A stretch of DNA of 64,000 nucleotides, taken from positions 62,001-126,000 of the forward strand of contig NZ_JAHWZX010000006.1 of NCBI RefSeq assembly GCF_019351405.1. Direction: 5' to 3'. Each line of letters opens with the position of its first letter. Position 1 is the stretch's first letter. Positions 9,748 to 18,483 of this stretch are shown piece by piece. Origin of the DNA: Stakelama flava (GTDB taxonomy: Bacteria; Pseudomonadota; Alphaproteobacteria; Sphingomonadales; Sphingomonadaceae). The position numbers and the translations under genes were made by a program. The notes under the pieces are model-generated. The model searched no databases and had not been told where the DNA came from. It was given only the letters and a program-made list of their open reading frames with translations.

Positions 9748-11586
9748 ATGCGGTTGCACTTCGACGATACCATCGACACGGTCCTGACCACCGACGCTTC
9801 GACCGATTTCGGTCGCCAGGCGCTGTGGAGGCAGCTGGTCGACCTGTTGGGCAGGCGTCGTGCGCCCGTGACCCGCGATGCGATACATGCGCTGCATACG
9901 ATCCGCGCCGACGTGCCGCCGCCGGTGCGCGCTGCAAGCGCCCGTGCGCTGGAATTCGCCGATCCACCGCCGGCGATCGTGTACCTGATGGCGATCGACG
10001 AACTGGTCATCGCGCTTCCCATATTGCGCAGCGCCCGCATGGCGACGGATGATTGGATCGCGCTGCTACCGCGCCTTACGCCATCGGCGCGATCGGTGCT
10101 GCGCGGCCGTCGCGACCTCTCACCACAGGTTATCGCGGCGCTGGAAGCATGGGGGCCGAACGATCTGGTGCTTCCGCCATCGGATGCGCATAGCGCCGAG
10201 TCGCATGCTATGCCCGCATCCGTTGTCGAAGGCCCCGTTATGCCGACGGATCCGGATGCCGGAGCGGGTTCCAGGCAGGAAGGGGAGGGGAGCGGCGTCG
10301 CACCGCCGATGCAGGTGAAGGACGACGGTTCCTTTGTTGCGGTGGGATCGATCGCGCGCGAAATGCCGATCGTCGCACTCGCTTTCCGCCGTGCCGAGGC
10401 GCAGACGCCAGCAAGTGTCGAGGAACAGACCGGGGAAGCGGAGAGCGGCACGGACGCGCCCGCCGCGCCCGATGGTCCGTTCCGCATCGCCGATGTGGTT
10501 GCGCGCATTGACGAATATCAGCGAAACCGGGAGGCAGGCGCTCCGGTCGTCGCGCCTGTGCGGCTTGCCGATCATTTCCGTTTCGAAACCGACGCACAGG
10601 GCGTTGTCCGCCGGGTGGAGGGAATCGAGCGGGCGCCGCTGATCGGCCTATCGCTAGATTTCGGTGGCGTGCCGGGCATGTCTCGCGTCGATGCGGGCGC
10701 ATCGGGCGCGCTCCGCCGCCGTTCGCCCTTTTCCAACGCGCGGCTGGTGGTGGAGGGCGATTGCGAAGCGGCGGGCGACTGGTTGATCTCCGCCACGCCG
10801 ACGTTCGATTCCAGAAATGGACGGTTCACCGGCTATCGCGGCACCGGCCGTCGTCCGCGGCGCGACGAACATGCCGGTCACGCAAATCGCGGGGCCGAAC
10901 GCGCGGCGGCGCAGCAGCTTCGTCAGCTCGTGCATGAATTGCGGACGCCGGCGGGTGCGATCAGCGGTTTCGCCGAAATGATCGAAGAACAATATTTCGG
11001 ACCGGTCGCGCAGCAATATCGCGAGCGCGCCACCGAAATCCGTACTCAGGCGCGGGACCTGGTGGGGGTGATCGAGGATCTGGACCTTGCCGCGCGTATT
11101 GCCGACAACGCGCTTGACCTGCGACCGCAAAGCGTGGCGCTGAACGGGATTTTCACGGAAATCGAAGAAGAGCTTGGCGCATTGCTGACGCTTCGTGGCG
11201 CGTCGCTTGCCGTGCCTTTTACGGGACTGTCGGTGCGTGGCGACATGCGCGCGGTACGACGACTGCTTGCCCGGCTGACAGCTACGCTCGTCGCTTTGGC
11301 GGGGCGGGGCGAGCATATCGCGATCACCATCGACCGGACCGGTTCGCAGCAGCTTTCCATCGGTTTCGACCGGCCGGAAGGCCTGATCGGCTATCCCGGT
11401 GACGCCGAAGCCCTGGATGACGAGGAGCGTGACGACATCGTCACGCTTGGCACCGGCTTTGCGCTCCGCCTGGCACGCAATCTCGCACGAGAACTGGGTG
11501 GTGCGCTGCTTTTCGAAAGCGATCACTTGACCTTGCGACTGCCTGAGGCAGAGTTGGCGGATATGGGGCAGGCGCACAACATCTGA
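9748..11586 (+). CDS. Histidine-kinase-like protein with PAS and HisKA domains and a degenerate ATPase domain
   Basis: A 612-residue cytosolic protein with no membrane segment. Residues about 1-150 are all helical with HEAT-like repeats and look like a DUF2336-type domain (inference). Residues 275-370 resemble a PAS fold (RFETDAQGVVRRVEG...WLISATPTFDSRNGRFTGYRG). HisKA follows, with H396 in VHELRTPAGAISGF. The C-terminal HATPase region keeps a G2-like stretch (LGTGFALRLARNLARELGG). The expected N-box is RRLLARLTATLVALAG, without the usual Asn, and no DxGxG is visible, so catalytic activity is doubtful. It is followed after 4 bp by the deacetylase gene. Confidence 0.82.
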   Translation: MRLHFDDTIDTVLTTDASTDFGRQALWRQLVDLLGRRRAPVTRDAIHALHTIRADVPPPVRAASARALEFADPPPAIVYLMAIDELVIALPILRSARMATDDWIALLPRLTPSARSVLRGRRDLSPQVIAALEAWGPNDLVLPPSDAHSAESHAMPASVVEGPVMPTDPDAGAGSRQEGEGSGVAPPMQVKDDGSFVAVGSIAREMPIVALAFRRAEAQTPASVEEQTGEAESGTDAPAAPDGPFRIADVVARIDEYQRNREAGAPVVAPVRLADHFRFETDAQGVVRRVEGIERAPLIGLSLDFGGVPGMSRVDAGASGALRRRSPFSNARLVVEGDCEAAGDWLISATPTFDSRNGRFTGYRGTGRRPRRDEHAGHANRGAERAAAQQLRQLVHELRTPAGAISGFAEMIEEQYFGPVAQQYRERATEIRTQARDLVGVIEDLDLAARIADNALDLRPQSVALNGIFTEIEEELGALLTLRGASLAVPFTGLSVRGDMRAVRRLLARLTATLVALAGRGEHIAITIDRTGSQQLSIGFDRPEGLIGYPGDAEALDDEERDDIVTLGTGFALRLARNLARELGGALLFESDHLTLRLPEAELADMGQAHNI

Positions 11587-11590
11587 ATCG

Positions 11591-12622
11591 ATGGCGGACG
11601 GTATTTCGCCCAACGGTCGGGCGCAAACGCGCCGCCACCGCCCACGCCCCGGCTCCCCGGTGGCATGGCCGGATGATTTCGGCACGCGCTTCACCCTTTT
11701 CGTCGATACCGAAGAGGAATTCGACTGGACCGCCCCGTTCGATTCGGCATCGCGATCGACCAGCGCCATGGCGGCGTTGCCGGATGGGCATAAGCGGCTG
11801 TGCGAGGGCGGAGGCGCGCCGGTCTATCTGATCGACCATCCGGTCGCCACCGCGCCCGCCGCGATCGACGCCTTGCGCGAGGTAGTGGCAAATGGCGGGG
11901 CGGTCGGCACGCAGCTTCATCCGTGGGTCAATCCGCCTATTCAGGAGGCGATCTGCGCCACCAACAGTTTTCCCGGCAACCTGCCCGAACAATTGGAAGC
12001 GGCAAAGCTGGATACGCTGACCGATGAAATCGCGCGCGCCTTTGGCACGGCTCCGCGAATCTACCGGGCGGGGCGTTATGGGATCGGGCCAGCGACCGCG
12101 CGACTGCTCGCCGATCGCGGATATCGAATCGATAGTTCGATGCGAAGCAGATACGATTATGGCGGGCATGGCGGTCCGGATTTTCGCGCGGTCGGCAACC
12201 ACGCTTTCTGGCTGGACCGGCGGGCGGGGTTGGCCGAACTGCCGCTTACCACTGTTTTTACCGGGCGAGTGCGGGCCGGCGGCGAACGGCTTTACCGCTT
12301 TCTAGGCGAAATTCCGCGCGGGCGAGGGCTGTTTGCGCGGACGGGCATGATGGCGCGCGTCGCGATGACGCCTGAGGACATGCCGCTGGACGATGCGCTT
12401 GAGGCGATTCGGGTCGCGCTGGGCGAGGGGGTGCGCGTGCTGAATTTCAGCTTCCATTCGCCATCGCTGACGCCCGGTTTCACCCCCTATGTCCGCGATG
12501 CAGCCGATCTGAAGGCATTTTATGGATGGTGGGACGCGGTCTTCGCACTGCTGGCGCGGCGCAACGTGCAGGCGGCGTCGCAAAGCGACCTGATCGTCGC
12601 GCTCGATCGCATTCGGGCGTAA
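11591..12622 (+). CDS. WalW-like polysaccharide deacetylase family protein
   Basis: A 343-residue protein with a polysaccharide-deacetylase-like (NodB-fold) pattern. The early strand FTLFVDTEEEFDW gives the acidic metal-site motif, GTQLHPWVNPP supplies a histidine, and YRAGRYGIGPAT and LNFSFHSPSLTPG match later family motifs. This arrangement is what is annotated as WalW in sphingomonads; the substrate is unknown. There is no signal peptide, and the Arg/Pro-rich N-terminus (about residues 1-33) is probably disordered. The ATG lies 4 bp after the kinase-like gene, implying one transcript and a linked function. Confidence 0.82.
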   Translation: MADGISPNGRAQTRRHRPRPGSPVAWPDDFGTRFTLFVDTEEEFDWTAPFDSASRSTSAMAALPDGHKRLCEGGGAPVYLIDHPVATAPAAIDALREVVANGGAVGTQLHPWVNPPIQEAICATNSFPGNLPEQLEAAKLDTLTDEIARAFGTAPRIYRAGRYGIGPATARLLADRGYRIDSSMRSRYDYGGHGGPDFRAVGNHAFWLDRRAGLAELPLTTVFTGRVRAGGERLYRFLGEIPRGRGLFARTGMMARVAMTPEDMPLDDALEAIRVALGEGVRVLNFSFHSPSLTPGFTPYVRDAADLKAFYGWWDAVFALLARRNVQAASQSDLIVALDRIRA

Positions 12623-12673
12623 TCATGCTTGCTTGCCGGGGATCGCCTCGGCTATCGGCTGCAAACGGCTGGG

Positions 12674-12750
12674 GGGCCTGTAGCTCAACTGGTTAGAGCT
12701 GGCCGCTCATAACGGCTAGGTTGCGGGTTCGAGTCCTGCCGGGCCCACCA
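12674..12750 (+). tRNA. tRNA with CAT anticodon, probably tRNA-Ile2 (lysidine type)
   Basis: A full cloverleaf can be drawn. Acceptor GGGCCTG pairs with CGGGCCC, the D-stem is GCTC/GAGC, and anticodon stem GGCCG/CGGCT carries the loop CTCATAA. The T-stem is GCGGG/CCTGC around TTCGAGT, and CCA is encoded. The anticodon is CAT, read as Met or, after lysidine modification by TilS, as Ile (AUA). The acceptor GGGCCTG...CGGGCCCA is the same type as in alphaproteobacterial tRNA-Ile(GAT) and unlike elongator or initiator tRNA-Met, so Ile2 is preferred. Confidence 0.85.
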
Positions 12751-12761
12751 GCCGCATCGCG

Positions 12762-13283
12762 TTAGTTGCTCCAGGATGCGCGAGTGCGCTTCACCGCCTT
12801 CATCGTGTAATCGACCTGATCGTCGAGTTTTTTATAGCCACGATCGGCGGTCAGCCCGGCCGTTTGATACAAGGTGCGGACGTAATTTTGCAGCGTATCG
12901 CCGGTCAGCGTGCCCGGCTTGTCCTGCGGCGAGCGCGATTCGAGGTCCATTTCGGCTCCCATCAGTGTCTGGATATCCTTGTAATCACCCTTGCAAAGCG
13001 AATCGGGCGCGATCCCGATCTTGCCCAGAAACGTCGTCGCGAACTGCTTCGCCTGATCAGCCCATTCGGGCGCATCCGGCGCGGCGGAAAGGGTTTCGGC
13101 GCGGCTCGACAGAAGCGAGTCGATATCGGCGCTGGAAAAGCCCGAATAGTTCGGATTGTTGTCCTTCGATTCGCACGCCGCCGTCTGCGCGGTGTTGTTC
13201 GACGGTGCCGAACCCGCCGTGCCGCCACCGCCGCACGCGCCGAGCAGCAGCGCACCACCCAGAACGAACATTGTCTTTTTCAT
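12762..13283 (-). CDS. Hypothetical lipoprotein
   Basis: A 173-residue predicted lipoprotein. The signal peptide MKKTMFVLGGALLLGAC ends in the lipobox LGAC with C17, followed by a Gly/Ser/Asn linker that includes ACESKDNNPNY. The rest is soluble and helical (for example ADIDSLLSSRAETLSA and DTLQNYVRTLYQTAGLTA). AGGGAGGA just before the ATG at 13283 fixes this start against an 11-codon longer frame. I do not recognise the family. It lies between two tRNA genes on the opposite strand and appears monocistronic. Confidence 0.78.
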   Translation of the reverse strand: MKKTMFVLGGALLLGACGGGGTAGSAPSNNTAQTAACESKDNNPNYSGFSSADIDSLLSSRAETLSAAPDAPEWADQAKQFATTFLGKIGIAPDSLCKGDYKDIQTLMGAEMDLESRSPQDKPGTLTGDTLQNYVRTLYQTAGLTADRGYKKLDDQVDYTMKAVKRTRASWSN

Positions 13284-13390
13284 CAAATCCTCCCTTTTCG
13301 TTACGATGCTTTGCACCCAGCATAGCGCCCAGCTTTATCGTGTCACGGGAGTTGTCGAAGTGATCGCCACGGTGTAGGCGCTTGGCGCGT

Positions 13391-13468
<78 letters not shown>

Positions 13469-13480
13469 CACGCTTCGCGA

Positions 13481-14536
13481 TCAGGGTTTGAGCGCCGCCT
13501 TTATCGCGCGCCAGTCGACCAGCTTGAAATTCTGCGCCGCGCCGTCGTTCACATCGTCCTGAACGACGACCAGCCCGGAAGGAAAGCCGCCGACCGCGCC
13601 GCCATGCGCGTCGACTCCGTCGGTGCCGGTGACTTCGTCAACGCCATTGGCCGCCGCGACATGGAAGCGACCGGCATATTGCGGCGTAGCGCCATCGATC
13701 CGCCAGACCGCAAACGCGCTGTCGCCTTGGCTCGATACGATCAGATAGCGCGCCGCGCCGTCGGTCAGAATGCTCATCCCCTCGACATCGGCGACGAGCG
13801 CGCCATTTCCGGTCTTGGCGATGGAAATGCGCGCGCCGTCGCTCCTGCCCAGCGAATAGCGCCAGACGCCGACATCTTCCTCTCCGATATACAGCGCTCC
13901 GGTCGAGTCATCGACAACGCAGCCTTCGGACTGGCTGCCGACCTCGAACCGCGCGATTTCCCGCCCGGTCAGGCTCCCGTTCGCTTCATCCTGCAGCGCG
14001 AATTCGCGCACTGCGCCGTGCTTGCCCACCACGATAGCGACCAGCGAATCGTTCAGCCGGCCCATGCAGAAGCCATAGGGTTCGGCAAGGTCGGTGGTGA
14101 AAAATCCCGCATCGGTGATGCCTCCCGAGCCGGTGTAGCGATAGAGCGAGACGCCTGAATGTCCCGGCGTGCGGTTGGATGCACCGGCGATGAAGCCGTC
14201 GCCTTCGCTTCGAAGATCGACATTGTTGAGCAGCCCTTCGGGAAGGAACTGCACCGCCTTTCCATCAAGGGCAAAGGCGTACAGGCCCGCTTTTTTGTCT
14301 GTTCCCAGAATAAGTGCTTCCACTCGCTTGCCGTTCACCGCGAACGCGGCATTGTCGGTGCGTGCAAAGATCGCCGGATCGTCGGCGGCGTCGGAATTTG
14401 CGGTGGCAACCGGAACGGTTTCCCCGACGGCCGGCACGTCGACGGTGGATGACGATACCGCAGCCTCCTGCAACGTCGTCGCACAGCCCCCGATCAGCAG
14501 AAGCGCCGCAGACAACAGATATTGGGCGATGCGCAT
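13481..14536 (-). CDS. Beta-propeller phytase (3-phytase), lipoprotein
   Basis: A 351-residue phytase of the beta-propeller class, which releases phosphate from phytate with Ca2+. The N-terminus is a signal peptide ending LLIGGC (C18), so it may be lipid-anchored. Family blocks are DDPAIFARTDNAAFAVNG near the start, GLYAFALDGKAVQFLPEG, NNVDLR, YGFCMGR, SEGCVVDDSTGALYIGEEDVGVWRY and YLIVSSQGDSAFAVW. The acidic loops form the calcium sites in known members. It is divergent from a TonB-dependent receptor, a common pairing in sphingomonads that suggests surface uptake of phytate or its products. Confidence 0.92.
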   Translation of the reverse strand: MRIAQYLLSAALLLIGGCATTLQEAAVSSSTVDVPAVGETVPVATANSDAADDPAIFARTDNAAFAVNGKRVEALILGTDKKAGLYAFALDGKAVQFLPEGLLNNVDLRSEGDGFIAGASNRTPGHSGVSLYRYTGSGGITDAGFFTTDLAEPYGFCMGRLNDSLVAIVVGKHGAVREFALQDEANGSLTGREIARFEVGSQSEGCVVDDSTGALYIGEEDVGVWRYSLGRSDGARISIAKTGNGALVADVEGMSILTDGAARYLIVSSQGDSAFAVWRIDGATPQYAGRFHVAAANGVDEVTGTDGVDAHGGAVGGFPSGLVVVQDDVNDGAAQNFKLVDWRAIKAALKP

Positions 14537-14651
14537 GGTGAAACTTTCCCCGGTTGAAATGCAACGCGCCGCCTCGTGCGGATAAAATGCGACAGGGCGA
14601 TGACACCCGCCGCAACGTGGCGCGACCGCCGGATCGATGCGGTATCGTCAA

Positions 14652-14680
14652 CCGTCACGCATTCGTAACCTCAGCTTCAT
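14652..14680 (+). promoter_or_regulatory. Possible Pho box (three 7-mers spaced by 4 bp) between phytase and receptor
   Basis: CCGTCAC (14652-14658), TCGTAAC (14663-14669) and GCTTCAT (14674-14680) are in exact 11-bp register. This is the spacing of PhoB direct repeats (consensus CTGTCAT with 4-bp spacers). Matches are about 5/7, 3/7 and 4/7, so the site is weak. Its place in the divergent promoter of a phosphate-scavenging pair makes it worth noting. Confidence 0.3.
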
Positions 14681-14740
14681 CACCGCGACACGGATCGCTG
14701 CAATCGCCCTTCGCGCAAAGCCATTCAGCGAAGGGGGTAT

Positions 14741-17536
14741 ATGATGAGCAGGTTTTCCACGATGCGTGTCCGATTGTTGCTGGGCACGGCGGCATTGGCG
14801 CTGCCCGCCGCCGCGCATGCGGGCGACGTCACCGGAACGGTATCCGACGCCACCGCGACACGCATTCTGGAAGGCGCGCAGATAACGCTGGTCGAACTCG
14901 GTCGCACTGCCGAGGCGGATACGAACGGCCAATATCGCTTCGCCGATGTTCCGGCAGGCACCTATACGCTACGCGCGCGCTATCTGGGCGTCGCGCCGGT
15001 CGATGCATCGGTTACTGTACCGGCCGACGGCGTGGTGCGCAGCGATTTGGTGCTCGGTACGCCCACCAGCGATATTCTGGTCATCGGTCAGCAGGCGAAT
15101 TTGTTCGGTGCACTGAATCGCAAGCGCTCGGCCGATGGCGTAGAGGATGTCATCACCCGCGATGCGGTGGGCCAGTTTCCCGATCAGAATGTCGCCGAAT
15201 CGCTGCGTCGCCTGCCGGGCATCAACATTCTGGATGATCAGGGCGAAGGACGGTTCGTTTCGGTTCGCGGGCTCGACCCCAACCTCAACTCCTCTTCGCT
15301 CAACGGGCTTCGTATCCCCGCGCCCGAATCCGACGTGCGCGAAGTCGCGCTGGACGTGGTGTCGAGCGATCAGGTCGAATCGATCGAGGTTAAGAAGACG
15401 CTCACTCCCGATATGGATGGCGACACGATCGGCGGATCGATCGAGATCAACACCACCAGCGCATTCGACCGCAAGAAGGACCTGCTGACCGCCAAGATGG
15501 AGGGAAGTTACAATTACAAGCGTGAATCCTTCACGCCCAAAGCGGGGCTGGATTTCGCGACGCGAGTGACTGACAATTTCGGGATTGCGGGCGGCATATC
15601 CTATTACAAGCGCAAATTTTCAACCGACAATGTCGAAACCGGCGGATGGGATGTCGCGGACGGCGTTGCTTTCGCCGACCAACCCGAATTTCGCGATTAT
15701 GACGTAACCCGCAAGCGGACCAGCGCTTCGCTGTCGTTCGATTACAAGCCCAGCGACACCACCACGCTATACGCGCGCGGCGTGTTCAGCCAGTTCGACG
15801 ATCAGGAATATCGCAACCGGCTGACCTTCTCGTTCGACGAAGACCCGACATCGGGTGACGCGACATCGGCATATTGGAGCGACGCCGATGGCGAGATCAA
15901 GGTCGAACGCGACCTGAAAGATCGTTTCGAACGCCAGCGCATCCGCACGCTGACCTTGGGCGGAACCACCGAAACCGGTCCCTGGAAGCTGACCTATCAG
16001 GGCGGTTGGACCAAATCGAGCGAGAAGGAAGCGGGTTCGCTCGATCCCGTCCGCTTTTCGCACAAGTTCGAAGGCGAGGGGCTGGGCGTTAATTTCGATT
16101 ATTCCGACCCCGCCATTCCCAGCTATACGATCACCAGCGGCGGCACGGCGTTTTTCGATCCCGCCACCTACAGTTTCGACAAGATCGAGCGAACGACCTT
16201 GTCGGATTCGCAGGATGAGGAATACAGCGCGAAGGGCGATGTTGCGCGCAGCTTTGCAATGGATGGCGGCGAATTCACGTTGCAGGCGGGCATCAAGCAG
16301 CGCTGGCGCACCAAAATGTATAACCTGCAGCAGGATGATTATGGCGATTATGACGGCGATCTGACGTTTGCCGACCTGCTGGGCGATCCCAGCTATGACC
16401 TGGCGAATATTGCCCCGGCCTATGACTGGGGAAAGACACGCGATTTCTTTTACGGCAATGTCGGCGACTTTGAACTGGACGAAGACGGCACGATTTATGA
16501 CTCCGCCGCCGACGATTACAAAGCGCGTGAGGACATATTGGCGGGATACGCGCTTGGCCGGTGGGACAGCGAAGCGCTGCGCATAATCGGCGGGGTTCGC
16601 ATGGAGCGTACCTTCAACCGTCTAAAGGGCAATCTGGTTGAAGAAGAAACCGGCAATTGCGGTGATGCGGTATGCGTAAGCCCGGTCGCGTTCGAGCGAA
16701 GCTACACCAGTTGGCTGCCCAGCCTGAACGTGCGCTTCGCCGCCGGGTCCGGCGTGGTGCTGCGCGCTGCTGCCTATCGCAGCCTTGTCCGACCCAATCT
16801 TTCCGATCTCGCACCCCGTTTTCTGGTCAACGAGGATGACGAGGCGGAAGTCGGCAATCCCTATCTCGTCCCCTATAAAGCGTGGAATTTCGATGCCGAG
16901 GCATCCTATTATTTCACGCGCAGCGGCGCGGTGTCGCTTGCCTTCTTCCATAAGGAAATCGACGATTTCATCGTCGATCAGCGCACCGACATGCCGGGCA
17001 CCTATCAAGGCGTGGCGTATACCGAACTCACCGTGCCGGTGAACGGCGAAACCGCGAAGGTGACCGGACTGGAGGCGAGCCTGAGCCAGGTTCTGGACTT
17101 CCTGCCCGGACCGTTCGACGGGCTGCTGGTGCAGTTAAATTATACCTATACCGATGCGACGGGCACCATCTATACCGATGGCGATGCCAGCGACCCGCGC
17201 GACATTCCGCTACCGACATCGTCGAAGCACACATTCAACGCGGTGCTGGGATATGAAAAAGGGCCGATCAGCCTGCGCGCGGCGGGCACCTATCGCGGTA
17301 AATATCTGGACGAACTGGGCGATGAGGCGAGCGACGACCGTTATGTCGCGCGGCATTTCCAGCTCGACCTGAGCGCGCGGTACGACATCACCAAAACGAT
17401 CCAGCTTTATGCCGACTGGATCAACGTGAACAACGAACCGTATTTCGCGTATCAGAATTTGGCCGGGGCAAAGCGGTTGCTGCAATATGAAACCTATGGC
17501 CCGACGGTGAAAGGCGGCGTGAAGCTGAAATTCTGA
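14741..17536 (+). CDS. TonB-dependent receptor with N-terminal carboxypeptidase-like domain
   Basis: A 931-residue outer-membrane receptor. A signal peptide (about residues 1-27, ending AAAHA) precedes a CarboxypepD_reg-like domain (GDVTGTVSDATATRILEGAQ...TYTLRARYLG, residues 28-95). The plug follows (FPDQNVAESLRRLPGI, FVSVRGLDPNLNSSSLNG, DQVESIEVKKTLTPDMDGD), then a long 22-strand barrel with alternating aromatic residues ending VKGGVKLKF. This architecture matches the receptor group typical of Xanthomonas, Caulobacter and Sphingomonas. AAGGGGG at 14731-14737 serves either ATG 14741 or 14744. Divergent from the phytase, so a phytate-related ligand is likely. Confidence 0.93.
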   Translation: MMSRFSTMRVRLLLGTAALALPAAAHAGDVTGTVSDATATRILEGAQITLVELGRTAEADTNGQYRFADVPAGTYTLRARYLGVAPVDASVTVPADGVVRSDLVLGTPTSDILVIGQQANLFGALNRKRSADGVEDVITRDAVGQFPDQNVAESLRRLPGINILDDQGEGRFVSVRGLDPNLNSSSLNGLRIPAPESDVREVALDVVSSDQVESIEVKKTLTPDMDGDTIGGSIEINTTSAFDRKKDLLTAKMEGSYNYKRESFTPKAGLDFATRVTDNFGIAGGISYYKRKFSTDNVETGGWDVADGVAFADQPEFRDYDVTRKRTSASLSFDYKPSDTTTLYARGVFSQFDDQEYRNRLTFSFDEDPTSGDATSAYWSDADGEIKVERDLKDRFERQRIRTLTLGGTTETGPWKLTYQGGWTKSSEKEAGSLDPVRFSHKFEGEGLGVNFDYSDPAIPSYTITSGGTAFFDPATYSFDKIERTTLSDSQDEEYSAKGDVARSFAMDGGEFTLQAGIKQRWRTKMYNLQQDDYGDYDGDLTFADLLGDPSYDLANIAPAYDWGKTRDFFYGNVGDFELDEDGTIYDSAADDYKAREDILAGYALGRWDSEALRIIGGVRMERTFNRLKGNLVEEETGNCGDAVCVSPVAFERSYTSWLPSLNVRFAAGSGVVLRAAAYRSLVRPNLSDLAPRFLVNEDDEAEVGNPYLVPYKAWNFDAEASYYFTRSGAVSLAFFHKEIDDFIVDQRTDMPGTYQGVAYTELTVPVNGETAKVTGLEASLSQVLDFLPGPFDGLLVQLNYTYTDATGTIYTDGDASDPRDIPLPTSSKHTFNAVLGYEKGPISLRAAGTYRGKYLDELGDEASDDRYVARHFQLDLSARYDITKTIQLYADWINVNNEPYFAYQNLAGAKRLLQYETYGPTVKGGVKLKF

Positions 17537-17679
17537 CGCTGATGTAAAACGCAGGCGCTCGCCGTGAGGGTGGCGCCTGCTGCGTGGGAACATATCGCGG
17601 ATCATCCGCCCCGTGCACCGCCGTCCCGCTTCGGCAGCGACATTACAGGGGCAATGCATAGCCCGACGTGCCGGACAAA

Positions 17680-17715
17680 AGAAAAGGGCGTCGCCCTGTC
17701 GGGTAACGCCCTTTC
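17680..17715 (-). terminator. Rho-independent terminator of the first mini-lipoprotein gene
   Basis: AAAGGGCGT (17683-17691) pairs with ACGCCCTTT (17706-17714). On the minus strand the stem is followed by a T-rich run (CTTTTCTTTTG). It is downstream of the Met/Asp-rich lipoprotein gene and convergent with the receptor gene end. Confidence 0.75.
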
Positions 17716-17763
17716 CAAATCCATATTCGATACAGCCGGAGCGGAGCGCCCCGGTCGGGCCGA

Positions 17764-17994
17764 TTACATGGCGTCCATGTCGTTGTTGGACATCATGGAA
17801 TTATCCATGGAATTGTCCATCATCATGGGGTCGGTCATGTTGGTGGTGTTATCCATCATCATGTCCATGTTGTCGGCGCCCATATCGAGGTTCGCCATCG
17901 TCGCATCGGTGTTGGTCGTATCATCACTACCACCCGAGCACGCCGCCAGAGACATCAGGCCGGCGGCAGCAGCGGCGAAAACAATCTTCTTCAT
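17764..17994 (-). CDS. Met/Asp/Asn-rich mini-lipoprotein A
   Basis: A 76-residue lipoprotein. The signal MKKIVFAAAAAGLMSLAAC has lipobox LAAC with C19. The mature part is 58 residues of extreme composition: 15 methionines plus many Asp and Asn, in short repeats such as NMDMMMDN and PMMMDNSMDN. No globular domain is visible; it is probably disordered. Methionine- and acid-rich tracts could bind soft or divalent metals, but this is a guess. The start at 17994 leaves out five codons that are open upstream and matches the paralogue's MKKI start. It is followed by a terminator. Confidence 0.72.
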   Translation of the reverse strand: MKKIVFAAAAAGLMSLAACSGGSDDTTNTDATMANLDMGADNMDMMMDNTTNMTDPMMMDNSMDNSMMSNNDMDAM

Positions 17995-18237
17995 AACCCT
18001 TGCTCCCAAACGAATTCAGATTCGCGGCCGGCCCGAACGCCGTCGCGAAATTGCCCCAATAACGTCAGTCGAAGTCGCGTCAATCGGTAATTCATATCCC
18101 TGAACGGGAAATTACCGCTTCGCGCCGCCGTGTCACGGGGAAGTCCGCGCCGGCTTTCTGGTCCCAAAGCGGGAAGTGGAGCCGGGAGCGCATGCTTGCG
18201 TCACACACATTCCCGGCCCGTCATCCGGCGAACCGGA

Positions 18238-18483
18238 TTACTGAACGTCCGATTCCATGGCGTCGGCGTTGTCTGCCTGCTGTTCCATGTTGTCGGCCAT
18301 GTTCTCATACATGTCTTCGCCGGCTTCGGTCGTGGCGTTGTCGGCCATCATGTCGTAGTTGTCGGCCGCCATTTCGGCATTGGCTTCCATGGCTTCCGCA
18401 TTGTTTTCAGCCGGGGTCTGCGACGAGCAGGCGGCGAGGCCCATAAGGCCGGCGGCAACCGAAACGATCATGATCTTCTTCAT
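18238..18483 (-). CDS. Asp/Asn/Met-rich mini-lipoprotein B (paralogue of A)
   Basis: An 81-residue lipoprotein whose signal MKKIMIVSVAAGLMGLAAC closely matches its neighbour's (MKKI..., AGLM.LAACS). The mature region carries a degenerate repeat of the form (A/M/Q)ADN, seen in MAADNYD, MADNATT, MADNMEQ and QADNADA. It is acidic and likely disordered. The start at 18483 is preceded by GGGAGCAAG. The two genes are separated by 243 bp on the same strand, each with its own leader, so they look like a tandem duplication that diverged in the repeat region. Confidence 0.72.
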   Translation of the reverse strand: MKKIMIVSVAAGLMGLAACSSQTPAENNAEAMEANAEMAADNYDMMADNATTEAGEDMYENMADNMEQQADNADAMESDVQ

